A DNA stretch of 64,000 nt. It comes from an uncultured Lachnospiraceae bacterium (GTDB lineage Bacteria > Bacillota > Clostridia > Lachnospirales > Lachnospiraceae). Positions 49,726 to 57,561 of the stretch are shown in pieces (position 1 is the stretch's first letter; each line of letters begins with the position of its first letter). The stretch covers positions 496,001 to 560,000 of the forward strand of contig CALWQT010000001.1 of the NCBI GenBank assembly GCA_944383765.1. The letters are read 5' to 3'. Both the position numbers and the translations under genes were made by a program. The notes beneath the pieces were generated by a model. It searched no databases. It was not told where the DNA came from and saw only the letters and a list, made by a program, of their open reading frames with translations.

Positions 49726-51148
49726 TGATCTCTGCCTGGAGCCCTAACAGGCTTCTATTCTCTTCCAGAATCGGATTGACCACTTCCTGCAGGAATTCTT
49801 CTACCTGTCTGGGGGCACGTCCCACATAACGGGCCGGCTCCATGGCTTTTTTCAGTTCTTCCAGACTGAGCCCGAATGCCGGATCCTGGGCAATCAGTTC
49901 CAGAAGATTATTATCCATTCCTTTTTCTTTCACATTTTTACCGGCTTCCATGGAAAGGGTACGGATCTTTTCATGAAGTTCCTGACGGTCTCCTCCCGCC
50001 TTTACTGCGTCCATCATAATGTTCTCTGTAGCCATAAACGGAAGTTCCGCCATCAGATGCTTTTCGATCACTTTCGGATATACCACCAGACCGTCCACCA
50101 CATTCAGATACAGATCCAGGATTCCGTCTACAGCCAGGAATCCCTCCGGCACGCTGAGACGTTTATTAGCCGAATCGTCCAGAGTTCTCTCGAACCACTG
50201 GGTCGATGCTACCAGCATAGGATTCATTACATCTGCCATAACATAATTGGACAGGGATGCGATTCTTTCGCTTCTCATAGGATTTCTCTTGTATGCCATG
50301 GCGGAAGATCCGATCTGATGCTTTTCAAAAGGCTCCTCCACTTCCTTCAGATGCTGGAGCAAACGGATATCATTGGAAAATTTATGGGCACTCTGGGCAA
50401 TTCCGGCAAGCACATTGATCACTCTCGTATCCACTTTTCTGGAGTACGTCTGTCCGGATACCGGGTAGCACTGACTGAATCCCATTTTTTCCGCGATCAT
50501 CTGGTCTGCCTTCCGGCATTTTTCATGATCCCCGTCAAACAGTTCCAGAAAACTTGCCTGGGTTCCCGTCGTTCCTTTTGACCCCAGCATTTTCAGCGTA
50601 TCCAGAACATGGTCCAGGTCTTCCAGATCCAGACACAGTTCCTGGAGCCACAGAGTAGCTCTTTTCCCTACTGTAGTGGGCTGGGCGGGCTGAAAATGAG
50701 TGAAAGCCAGAGTAGGCTGATCCTTATGCTCTTCTGCAAACTTTGCCAGTTCTGCCATTACATTGATCAGTTTTTTTCTTACCAGGAGAAGAGCTTCTCT
50801 CATAATGATAATATCCGTATTGTCTCCCACATAACAGGACGTAGCGCCCAGATGGATAATTCCCTTTGCCTTAGGACACTGCTGCCCATATGCATATACA
50901 TGGCTCATCACATCATGGCGGACCTGACGTTCCCGCTCTTTGGCTACCTCATAATTAATATCATCTGCATGGGCCTTCAGTTCAGCAATCTGCTCATCGG
51001 TAATGGGAAGTCCCAGTTCTTTTTCTGTCTCTGCCAGAGCAATCCAGAGTTTTCTCCAGGTGCGGAATTTCATATCCGGTGAAAAAATGTACTGCATTTC
51101 CCTGCTGGCATACCGCTCAGATAAAGGGCTTACATATCTGTCGTTCAT
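49718..51148 (-). CDS. purB: Adenylosuccinate lyase
   Basis: This 476-residue enzyme acts twice in purine synthesis: it splits SAICAR and adenylosuccinate to release fumarate. The fumarase-superfamily signature GSSAMAYKRNPMRSE is clear, and the catalytic THFQPAQPTTVGKR segment lies in the middle. The ATG at 51148 follows CGGAGGATATAT; the longer frame at 51166 has no RBS. Its 3' end overlaps a LysR gene. It has its own promoter and a leader hairpin. Other neighbours, purA and purC, act next to it in the pathway. Confidence 0.96.
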   Translation of the reverse strand: MNDRYVSPLSERYASREMQYIFSPDMKFRTWRKLWIALAETEKELGLPITDEQIAELKAHADDINYEVAKERERQVRHDVMSHVYAYGQQCPKAKGIIHLGATSCYVGDNTDIIIMREALLLVRKKLINVMAELAKFAEEHKDQPTLAFTHFQPAQPTTVGKRATLWLQELCLDLEDLDHVLDTLKMLGSKGTTGTQASFLELFDGDHEKCRKADQMIAEKMGFSQCYPVSGQTYSRKVDTRVINVLAGIAQSAHKFSNDIRLLQHLKEVEEPFEKHQIGSSAMAYKRNPMRSERIASLSNYVMADVMNPMLVASTQWFERTLDDSANKRLSVPEGFLAVDGILDLYLNVVDGLVVYPKVIEKHLMAELPFMATENIMMDAVKAGGDRQELHEKIRTLSMEAGKNVKEKGMDNNLLELIAQDPAFGLSLEELKKAMEPARYVGRAPRQVEEFLQEVVNPILEENRSLLGLQAEINV

Positions 51149-51173
51149 ATATATCCTCCGTATCATAAACTAT

Positions 51174-51204
51174 TTTACCCACAGAAACATGTCCTGTGGG
51201 TAAA
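51174..51204 (-). promoter_or_regulatory. Perfect leader hairpin of purB
   Basis: TTTACCCACAG and CTGTGGGTAAA, an 11-bp perfect stem with a 9-base loop, lie in the 5' leader about 26 bases before the purB ATG. No T run follows on the minus strand (AAATAGTTTATG), so it does not look like a normal terminator. Confidence 0.7.
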
Positions 51205-51222
51205 CTCTTATTTCTATGTACC

Positions 51223-51251
51223 ATCATATCCCATCTGTCCGGGAATGTCAA
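51223..51251 (-). promoter_or_regulatory. Sigma-A promoter of purB
   Basis: TTGACA (51246-51251), 17-base spacer, TATGAT (51223-51228) on the minus strand, just after the purC stop codon. Confidence 0.85.
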
Positions 51252-51265
51252 TTTCCATCTGTATC

Positions 51266-51973
51266 TTACTGGATTCCCAGACGGCGGAACACTTCCTGAT
51301 AAGCGTCTTCTACATTGCCCAGGTCACGGCGGAAACGGTCTTTGTCCAGTTTCTCATGGGTTTCCTTATCCCATAAACGGCAGGTATCCGGAGACACTTC
51401 GTCAGCCAGAATAATCTTTCCATGGTAACGTCCAAATTCAATCTTAAAGTCAATCAGTTCGATTCCCAGGCTGTCAAAGTATTCTCTCATAACGTCATTC
51501 ACAATGAACGCATATTTTTCAATATCAGCGATCTCTTCTTCGGTCGCCAGTCCCAAAGCCAGCGCATAATATTTGTTAATAAAAGGATCTCCCAGATCAT
51601 CATTTTTATAACTGAATTCCAGAGTAGGCTGTTTAAATTTCACGCCTTCTTCCATACCCATCTTTTTTGCAAAGCTTCCGGCAGAAAAGTTCCGGATGAT
51701 CACTTCCAGCGGAACAATCTCTACCTTTTTAACCGCAGTCTCCCTGTCACTCAATTCTTCAACCAGATGGGTGGGAACTCCTTTTTTCTCCAGGATTTTG
51801 AAGATATGGTTTGTCATACGGTTATTGATAGCGCCTTTACCAACGATGGTTCCTTTTTTTAACCCATTAAATGCAGTGGCATCATCTTTATAATCTACGA
51901 TCAATACATCAGGATCTTCTGTGGTATAGACCTTCTTTGCTTTTCCTTCATACAGTAATTCCTTTTTTTCCAT
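51266..51973 (-). CDS. purC: Phosphoribosylaminoimidazole-succinocarboxamide synthase (SAICAR synthase)
   Basis: This 235-residue enzyme joins CAIR and aspartate with ATP in purine synthesis. The N-terminal [11 protein letters not shown] (residues about 6-16) and the later [19 protein letters not shown] motif match PurC. The ATG at 51973 follows GACAGGTGAAACCT; a GTG three codons earlier lies in that RBS. It has its own promoter. Its product is cleaved by purB, the next gene. Length (235) is normal. No other pur genes are here. Confidence 0.97.
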   Translation of the reverse strand: MEKKELLYEGKAKKVYTTEDPDVLIVDYKDDATAFNGLKKGTIVGKGAINNRMTNHIFKILEKKGVPTHLVEELSDRETAVKKVEIVPLEVIIRNFSAGSFAKKMGMEEGVKFKQPTLEFSYKNDDLGDPFINKYYALALGLATEEEIADIEKYAFIVNDVMREYFDSLGIELIDFKIEFGRYHGKIILADEVSPDTCRLWDKETHEKLDKDRFRRDLGNVEDAYQEVFRRLGIQ

Positions 51974-52040
51974 AGGTTTCACCTGTCCTTTTCTAAAGAT
52001 TTATAAGTATAAAATATAAAAACCATCGTTTTCAGTAGAA

Positions 52041-52069
52041 ATTATAATGCTAATAGAAAAGAAATGCAA
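52041..52069 (-). promoter_or_regulatory. Sigma-A promoter of purC
   Basis: TTGCAT (52064-52069), 17-base spacer, TATAAT (52041-52046) on the minus strand. A small AAAACGATGGTTTT hairpin follows in the leader. Confidence 0.8.
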
Positions 52070-52110
52070 GACAGCCAATCATTAAATCTCCTAATGAGTT
52101 TCTATGATAC

Positions 52111-52407
52111 TCACTTCACAACCTCGCGGACTCGGCGAAACAGATAGATTCTTCCCTCTTCCATGTCTGCTCCGATTCCGTATAAAGCTTCCATTCCCTT
52201 TGCTTCCGGGTCGGCAGGTACTATCTTCTCCCATCGCTCCACCACCGGAAACACTTTATTCTGTCCGCTGTACCAGAATGCTTCCGCCAGCAGAAGGACC
52301 AGGCAGATTCTTCTGATTCTCCTGTCACCTGAAGAGTTTCCTGTTTTTCTTTCTCTGTCAATACGTTTCCGTTTCAGCCTGCGCCATTTCTTTTTTCTGT
52401 TTCTCAT
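52111..52407 (-). CDS. Short basic protein with one hydrophobic segment, unknown function
   Basis: This 98-residue protein begins with about 33 very basic residues (MRNRKKKWRRLKRKR onward), then a short hydrophobic segment ICLVLLLAEAFW (about residues 35-46), and a polar outer part with VFPVVERWEKIVPADPEAKG. The start at 52407 follows AAAGGACGAAAG; the frame is open to 52473 but lacks an RBS there. It stands between purC and the peptidase, downstream of a terminator. I do not recognise a family. A type II membrane protein is the simplest reading. Confidence 0.55.
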   Translation of the reverse strand: MRNRKKKWRRLKRKRIDRERKTGNSSGDRRIRRICLVLLLAEAFWYSGQNKVFPVVERWEKIVPADPEAKGMEALYGIGADMEEGRIYLFRRVREVVK

Positions 52408-52453
52408 CTTTCGTCCTTTCTCTCCCCAAAGACGAAATCCCCTTTTATGTGCG

Positions 52454-52483
52454 AAAAGGCTGCCGGAACACATTCCGGCAGCC
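52454..52483 (-). terminator. Terminator after the PepT-like gene
   Basis: GGCTGCCGGAA pairs perfectly with TTCCGGCAGCC (loop of four), followed on the minus strand by TTTTCGC. Confidence 0.9.
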
Positions 52484-52511
52484 TCTGCCTATGACTACTT
52501 TTTCAATTTTT

Positions 52512-53618
52512 TCATGCTTTTATCAGTTCCAGTACCAGAAGTGCCGTCTTATTCAACTGATCTACTGCTATGTTCTCTGCTCCGGTATGAGCTTTACACA
52601 TTCCGATTCCAATGCCAACAGACTGAATACCATGCTCATGGTGGATATTGCTGTCGCAGCCGCCGCCGGAACGTACATAATGAATGTCACATCCTAATGC
52701 TTTATATGCCTTTTCCAGAAGCTGACATACATTATCTTCCGGAGTTACCTTATATGGATTATAGGAACGGGCGGTGGTGTACTTCAGCTCTGCTCCATAC
52801 TTATCGCAGGCATCTTTCATCACCTGAATCATATGCTTCTCCTGCTCCTCCAGTTTTGCAAGGTCTGTACTTCTGGCTTCCGCTACCACCTTCGCATAAT
52901 TGCTTACGATATTGGTAGGTCCTTCTGCCTTGAAGGTGCCGATATTTGCTGTCGTCTCTTCATCTACCCGAAGAAGCTTCATATGAGCCACACCTTCTGC
53001 AGCTGCCTGGATTGCACTGACTCCCGCTTCCGGTTCGATTCCGGCATGAGCCGTCTTTCCGAAAATCTCAAATTCAAAGTTTGTCTGACCAGGGCAGGTA
53101 TAACAGGTGGTACCAATATCTCCGCCCATATCAAATACCACTGCCATTTTTCCTTTCAGTTTGGAATAGTCTGCATTTTTAGCTCCATGAAGGCCGCATT
53201 CCTCCCCAACAGAAAAGAAGATTTCCACTGGCCTTGTCTTAAGCCCCTGCTCCTTTACTGTCTTCACCGCTTCCATAATAGCGCTGACACCTGCTTTATC
53301 ATCTGATGCCAGAATCATAGTATCCGTTTCACTGTAAATCCTTCCGTCCTTCACATATGGCTTGATCTCATAGCCAGGAACTACCGTATCCAGATGGGCG
53401 CTTAAGATCACCGGTTCCAGAGACTCATCTCCGTCCAGGTATCCATACACATTAAAACCATTGGAGCCAAATTTATCTCCGATCATATCCACGTCAACAC
53501 GAAGCCCTAACTCTTCCAGGTCTTTTTTTACCCGTTCACACATTTCTTTTTCATTTCTTGTTTCACTGTTGATCTGCACATACTCAAAAAATGTGTCTAA
53601 TAATCTTTTTTCATTCAT
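52512..53618 (-). CDS. M20/PepT-like peptidase
   Basis: This 368-residue cytoplasmic metallopeptidase is close to peptidase T-like enzymes of the M20 family. Zinc residues are seen in LSAHLDTVVPG (His and Asp), in the LASDDKAGVSAIMEAV Asp, and in FSVGEECGLHGAK (Glu pair). A dimerisation domain carrying GKTAHAGIEPEAG follows. SD GGAGAGACCAGTC is before the ATG. It would release N-terminal residues from short peptides. No signal peptide is present. It is alone on its transcript, ending in a strong terminator. Confidence 0.9.
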   Translation of the reverse strand: MNEKRLLDTFFEYVQINSETRNEKEMCERVKKDLEELGLRVDVDMIGDKFGSNGFNVYGYLDGDESLEPVILSAHLDTVVPGYEIKPYVKDGRIYSETDTMILASDDKAGVSAIMEAVKTVKEQGLKTRPVEIFFSVGEECGLHGAKNADYSKLKGKMAVVFDMGGDIGTTCYTCPGQTNFEFEIFGKTAHAGIEPEAGVSAIQAAAEGVAHMKLLRVDEETTANIGTFKAEGPTNIVSNYAKVVAEARSTDLAKLEEQEKHMIQVMKDACDKYGAELKYTTARSYNPYKVTPEDNVCQLLEKAYKALGCDIHYVRSGGGCDSNIHHEHGIQSVGIGIGMCKAHTGAENIAVDQLNKTALLVLELIKA

Positions 53619-53723
53619 GACTGGTCTCTCCTTTTTGTCTGTATTCAGTCTTGACTCTGAATCTTTTTTTACATTTTATCGCCTTTTCTCTCTTTTTGCA
53701 AGAAAAAAGATTCGTGTATAAAA

Positions 53724-53758
53724 AAGATCCGGGCGGCACTGCTCTCCGCCCGGACCTT
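53724..53758 (-). terminator. Terminator after the lipoprotein gene
   Basis: GGTCCGGGCGG pairs with CCGCCCGGATC (one G-T pair) and is followed by TTTTTT on the minus strand. Confidence 0.9.
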
Positions 53759-53765
53759 TTCGTTT

Positions 53766-54065
53766 TTACTTTGTATGATCATTGCCGTCTACTGCATCTT
53801 TCATACCATCTACTGCATCATTGACCCCTTTTTCCACATCATCTACCATTTCATCCATGGCTCCTGTACGATCCGTCTCATCCATGGTTTCATCCATCGT
53901 CTCCAGAGCATCAGCCCCGGTAGTACCCGTATTGCCGGCCTTCGTAGTCTCATTGGTCATACTGGTAGAATTATTTGCATTATCGGAGCTTCCGCAGGCA
54001 GTTACCAGCAAGGTAGATACTGCAAGCAGGAAGGCAAGAACACAGATATTGATTTTTTTCATCAT
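53766..54065 (-). CDS. Short acidic lipoprotein of unknown function
   Basis: This 99-residue protein has a lipoprotein signal ending LLVTAC, with the lipid Cys at residue 24. The mature part starts with a Ser/Asn/Thr-rich linker and then repeats MDETMDETDRTG and VNDAVDGMKDAVDG, which look like short amphipathic helical repeats. It is very acidic. The start at 54065 follows AAAGGAGAATGT. No family is recognised. It lies after dapB and ends at its own terminator, so it may be separately expressed. Surface or membrane-anchored location is likely. Confidence 0.75.
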   Translation of the reverse strand: MMKKINICVLAFLLAVSTLLVTACGSSDNANNSTSMTNETTKAGNTGTTGADALETMDETMDETDRTGAMDEMVDDVEKGVNDAVDGMKDAVDGNDHTK

Positions 54066-54129
54066 ACATTCTCCTTTCACACCTGTTTTCGTTAGTATGT
54101 GCAGGAGACTGTATTTTATATTGGAATAT

Positions 54130-54885
54130 TTATCCAATCACGTCTGACATATCATAAAGCCCGGCTTCTTTTCCTTTCAGAAACTTTGCAGCTGCAATGG
54201 CTCCCTTTCCAAAAATTGCTTTGGAATATGCCGTATGGGAAAATGTTACCACTTCGTCCTGGCCCGCAAAGATCACATCATGGTCGCCTACAATCGAACC
54301 GCCTCTCACAGACTGAATACCGATTTCTTTTTTATCCCGTTTCTGCCTTACGGAACTTCTGTCGTAAATATAATGATACTGGTCTCCCATGGCATCATTG
54401 ATAGAATCCGCCAGCGCCAAAGCTGTACCGCTGGGGGCATCCACTTTCTGATTATGATGTTTCTCCACGATCTCAATATCAAAATCTGCAGCAGCCAGCA
54501 CCTTTGCCGCTTCTTTCAGCATTTTCAAAAGAAGATTGACTCCCAGGGACATATTGGCTGAGCGAAGCACCGCTGCTTCTTTCGCCGTCTCTTTTACTTT
54601 TTCAATCTGTTCTTCCGACAAACCGGTGGTACAGAGAACGACCGGCTTATGCGTTTTCCTGCAATAATCCAGAAGACCGTCCACCGCCTTGGCTGATGCA
54701 AAATCAATGATCACATCCGCCTCCACATTACATTCTTCCAGGCTCTTAAATACCGGATATCCATTTCTTTCTTCCTGATTCAGATCAATTCCCGCAACAA
54801 TACGGGCCTCCTCATCTTTTTCCACCAACGATGAAATAACCTGCCCCATAGCTCCGTTGCAGCCATGCATGATGATAGTAACCAT
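54130..54885 (-). CDS. dapB: 4-hydroxy-tetrahydrodipicolinate reductase
   Basis: This 251-residue enzyme reduces the product of DapA with NAD(P)H. The Rossmann GCNGAMGQ (residues about 8-15) replaces the usual GxxGRMG with Ala and Gln, and the substrate motif IVEKHHNQKVDAPSGTAL carries the catalytic His and Lys. Start is behind AGGAGGGTCAGAACAT and only 14 bases after dapA. It sits in the lysine and DAP pathway, also needed for spore dipicolinic acid. Regulation is by the riboswitch upstream of dapA. Confidence 0.95.
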   Translation of the reverse strand: MVTIIMHGCNGAMGQVISSLVEKDEEARIVAGIDLNQEERNGYPVFKSLEECNVEADVIIDFASAKAVDGLLDYCRKTHKPVVLCTTGLSEEQIEKVKETAKEAAVLRSANMSLGVNLLLKMLKEAAKVLAAADFDIEIVEKHHNQKVDAPSGTALALADSINDAMGDQYHYIYDRSSVRQKRDKKEIGIQSVRGGSIVGDHDVIFAGQDEVVTFSHTAYSKAIFGKGAIAAAKFLKGKEAGLYDMSDVIG

Positions 54886-54899
54886 ATGTTCTGACCCTC

Positions 54900-55787
54900 C
54901 TAATCCATTAAACCGTAAGCCTTCAGTTCCTTTTTCAGGATTTCCTGATGGGCCGGTTCCATTTCTGTCAGCGGCATACGTAAGGGTCCTGTCTGTTTTC
55001 CCAGCAGGTTCATGGCTGCCTTGACAGGAATTGGATTTACTTCACAAAACAGGGCAGAGATCAGCGGAAGGGCTTTCAGCTGAAGAGCCGCACTTCTCTT
55101 CACATCTCCATCAAAATAGGACTGACAGATTTCATGAGTCTGACCAGGGGCCACATTGGCAAGAACAGAGATCACACCCTTTCCTCCCAAGGAAAGAATC
55201 GGCACGATCTGGTCATCGTTCCCGGAATACAGATCTACACAGCCGTCTGCCAGAGCCATGATCTCCGCTACCTGGGAAATATTCCCGCTGGCTTCTTTCA
55301 CCCCCACAATATTCTCTACATTGCGGCATAAATGAACGATCGTCTCCGGCTGGATATTCACGCCTGTACGGCTCTGGATGTTATAAAGCAGGATGGGAAT
55401 CTTCACTGCATCGGCTACTGTGGTAAAATGAGCGATCAGCCCTTTTTGGGTCGCTTTATTATAATAAGGTGACACCAGCAAAAGTCCATCTGCTCCAGCC
55501 TTTTCTGCACCGACTGAAAGTTCCACTGCTGTTTCGGTGCAGTTAGACCCCGTACCAGCGATCACCGGTACTCGTTTTGCTACCGTCTCACATACTACAC
55601 GGATCACTTCCAGATGTTCCTCATGAGTCATGGTTGCAGACTCTGCTGTGGTACCGCAGGCAATGATAGCATCCACACCTCCTGCGATCTGTTCTTCCAC
55701 GATTTCTCTCAATTTCGGATAATTAATTTCGCCATCTGCAGTAAAAGGCGTAATCAGCGCCACTCCTGCTCCCTCAAATATTGCCAT
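54900..55787 (-). CDS. dapA: 4-hydroxy-tetrahydrodipicolinate synthase
   Basis: This 295-residue class I aldolase joins pyruvate and aspartate semialdehyde. The active-site Lys is in NIVGVKEASGNIS (about residue 160), and the GTTAESATMTHEEH and YYNKATQKGL segments hold the Thr and Tyr of the catalytic triad. It starts behind AAGAAGGAGGTTATATT. A lysine riboswitch and terminator precede it. dapB follows, so this is the entry of the DAP/lysine pathway. Length and order are standard. Confidence 0.96.
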   Translation of the reverse strand: MAIFEGAGVALITPFTADGEINYPKLREIVEEQIAGGVDAIIACGTTAESATMTHEEHLEVIRVVCETVAKRVPVIAGTGSNCTETAVELSVGAEKAGADGLLLVSPYYNKATQKGLIAHFTTVADAVKIPILLYNIQSRTGVNIQPETIVHLCRNVENIVGVKEASGNISQVAEIMALADGCVDLYSGNDDQIVPILSLGGKGVISVLANVAPGQTHEICQSYFDGDVKRSAALQLKALPLISALFCEVNPIPVKAAMNLLGKQTGPLRMPLTEMEPAHQEILKKELKAYGLMD

Positions 55788-55849
55788 AATATAACCTCCT
55801 TCTTAACACTTCTCCTCCGGGATTTCCTGTTATGAAACCTTTCCTCTGA

Positions 55850-55881
55850 AACAAAAAGGGCCGCCTTATGGACAGCCCTTT
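55850..55881 (-). terminator. Riboswitch terminator before dapA
   Basis: AAAGGGC pairs with GCCCTTT on the minus strand and is followed by TTGTTTC. It lies about 24 bases after the aptamer and 62 bases before dapA, so lysine binding can stop transcription here. Confidence 0.88.
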
Positions 55882-55904
55882 GAAATTCCAATAATCCCAC
55901 TCCA

Positions 55905-56073
55905 TTTCAGTAGCTCTCCATCCCTTTGGATGACAGTCATATGATTGTTCACCATATGCCCAGGAATATATCCGCAGAAAATATCTTCCTTCGGCGCTTT
56001 TTCCTTTTTTCTGCCTTCCCACGCTCCTGCAGCATCCGGCAGAATACTTTTAATCAGCGCAACCTCTACTTCT
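55905..56073 (-). promoter_or_regulatory. Lysine riboswitch (L box) of dapAB
   Basis: The minus strand carries the conserved L-box parts in order: AGTAGAGGTTGCGC, TAAAAGTA, AAAGCGCCGAAGG, CTGGGCATATGG, CATATGACTGTCATCC and GGATGGAGAGCTACT, with the ends AGTAG/CTACT closing P1. The layout fits the lysine aptamer, which turns off dap gene expression when lysine is plentiful. This fills the only gene-free stretch over 300 bases (55788-56185). Confidence 0.93.
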
Positions 56074-56087
56074 ATTTTTCTTTTCTT

Positions 56088-56116
56088 ATGGTATCATCAT
56101 TATATATAATTGTCAA
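56088..56116 (-). promoter_or_regulatory. Sigma-A promoter of the dapAB leader
   Basis: TTGACA (56111-56116), 17-base spacer, TACCAT (56088-56093) on the minus strand, 15 bases before the aptamer start. Confidence 0.78.
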
Positions 56117-56144
56117 CCGGCTGGCATCGTTTACCCCAGAACAT

Positions 56145-56184
56145 CAGAAAGGGTACGGAATCCATCTCTTCCATACCCTCTCTG
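56145..56184 (-). terminator. Hairpin after the cobalamin adenosyltransferase gene
   Basis: CAGAGAGGGTATGGAA faces TTCCGTACCCTTTCTG on the minus strand. No T run follows, so it may act as an RNA stabiliser as much as a terminator. It starts one base after the stop codon. Confidence 0.6.
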
Positions 56185-56185
56185 T

Positions 56186-56683
56186 TTAATCTCTTTTTAC
56201 ACATTCATTTTCCATATGGGAAATACAGTCTACAGAAGATTTCAGACCTTCGGGACAGACACGTCCTGTCAGGATCAGTTCTGTTTCCTCTGCTTTGCTG
56301 CGGATCATGGAACAGACAGTCTCTTCTGTCAGAATGCCGTATTCCAGAAGATCCAGGATTTCATCTAAAATCAGCAGATCGCACTCACCGGTACTGAGAA
56401 CCTTGTTTGCAAAATTAAGGCCATTCCGGATATTCATCAATTCTTCCTGCTTTTCTTCCGGAGATAATTCCTTAAACCCCACCTGCTGTTTCTCAAACCG
56501 GAATAATTTCATCTCCGGCTCCAGACGTTTTAATATCTCTGATTCCGTATTCGTATTTCCCTTCATAAACTGGATCACGATCACAGTTTTATTCTGATTA
56601 AGCAGCTGAAGCGCACGCCCAAGGGCCGCTCCGGTCTTTCCTTTTCCGGTACCGTATATTACCTGAACAGTTCCTCTCTCCAT
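56186..56683 (-). CDS. cobO: Cob(I)yrinic acid a,c-diamide adenosyltransferase
   Basis: This 165-residue cytoplasmic enzyme adenosylates corrinoids using ATP. The P-loop YGTGKGKTGAALGRAL (about residues 10-25) and the later DLLILDEILDLL (Walker B-like) match the CobA/CobO/BtuR family, which is a little longer (about 175-200). It ends ECVKRD without the longer C-terminus. RBS AGGTGTAAAA lies before the ATG. It stands alone, with no cobalamin genes in the window, so it may serve salvage for B12-dependent enzymes elsewhere. Confidence 0.9.
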   Translation of the reverse strand: MERGTVQVIYGTGKGKTGAALGRALQLLNQNKTVIVIQFMKGNTNTESEILKRLEPEMKLFRFEKQQVGFKELSPEEKQEELMNIRNGLNFANKVLSTGECDLLILDEILDLLEYGILTEETVCSMIRSKAEETELILTGRVCPEGLKSSVDCISHMENECVKRD

Positions 56684-56750
56684 TTTTACACCTCATAAGC
56701 TGTCCTTACACTTCAACTTATCGTATCATACTTCCCCATATTTTGCAAGC

Positions 56751-57389
56751 TTACTGTTCCTGTGAGTCCACACATTCCAGCTTACTGACCGATACTTCAT
56801 AAGCCACTCTCTTCTGGCATTCCGTATCACTTAACTTCTTTGTATATTCCCGGCTCTGTACTCTTCCCCAGACCCGTACTCTGACACCTACCTCAAAGCC
56901 TGATGCATATCTGGCATTTCTTCCCCAGCAAATACAAGGTATGTAATCGGATTTCCCATAAGGACGGTTCACTGCCAGCAAAAGATCAGCAATTTCCCTT
57001 CCCAAAGGCGTCTTCCGGTAAATAGGCATTTTACAGATATACCCATCCAGATAAATCTGATTGGTTTTTGTATAATCTGTAAATTCTTCCAGGAAATTGA
57101 TCTCCCTTACAAAAACAGACAGGACTAAGCGGTTTTTGGTCCCTTCATGCCTGTTATAAGAACGGAACTGTCCGATTGCCTCCACCGTACAGCCCATATA
57201 ATCCTTATCCACGTCCAAAAGCCGTTCTGAGATCATAAGGGGAATCACATCCACCTGCTCACTCAACCGGTTTACCGCTACTTCAACCATATAAAATCCT
57301 TCTCCAAACACCTCATGGCTGAATGTAAACCCTGACACCACTTCTCCGATGACGCTCACTTTGTTGTTTTCAATTACTTTTTCTGACAT
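56751..57389 (-). CDS. SSB-like protein with two OB folds
   Basis: This 212-residue protein looks like two SSB/PriB-type OB folds in tandem: residues about 8-105 and 110-205. The second has GYICKMPIYRKTPLGREIAD and GKSDYIPCICWGRNA, which resemble single-stranded DNA-binding protein loops. It lacks the acidic C-terminal tip of true SSB (it ends LECVDSQEQ), so it may be a specialised form. The start at 57389 follows AGGAGAGATACT; a frame to 57440 lacks an RBS. It stands alone between an EFR1 gene and the adenosyltransferase. Single-stranded DNA binding is likely but untested. Confidence 0.78.
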   Translation of the reverse strand: MSEKVIENNKVSVIGEVVSGFTFSHEVFGEGFYMVEVAVNRLSEQVDVIPLMISERLLDVDKDYMGCTVEAIGQFRSYNRHEGTKNRLVLSVFVREINFLEEFTDYTKTNQIYLDGYICKMPIYRKTPLGREIADLLLAVNRPYGKSDYIPCICWGRNARYASGFEVGVRVRVWGRVQSREYTKKLSDTECQKRVAYEVSVSKLECVDSQEQ

Positions 57390-57458
57390 AGTATCTCTCC
57401 TCTTTCTTAACCTTATTATTTGCCCGTAAGCTAATATCATGTTTATGAAAAAAGAAAT

Positions 57459-57515
57459 CCGCCTATACCTGGAAACGGTCGTAAAATTACGACAGCATCT
57501 CCCAGATACAGGCGG
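57459..57515 (-). terminator. Long two-part hairpin after the EFR1 gene
   Basis: An outer 14-bp stem (CCGCCTGTATCTGG with CCAGGTATAGGCGG, two G-T pairs) encloses an inner perfect stem GTCGTA/TACGAC. ATTTCTTTTTTC follows on the minus strand. It likely ends the EFR1 transcript. Confidence 0.8.
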
Positions 57516-57561
57516 TAAAACATATCCTATGCCTTTTATGAAGATATCCTGTCAGATCCTG

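Noticed and set aside
51981..51983. GTG start of PurC at 51982
   Set aside because: The GTG is part of the RBS for the ATG at 51973.
55774..56022. Possible minus-strand gene of about 82 codons before dapA
   Set aside because: It runs through the lysine riboswitch and its terminator and has no RBS; the RNA structure explains the sequence.
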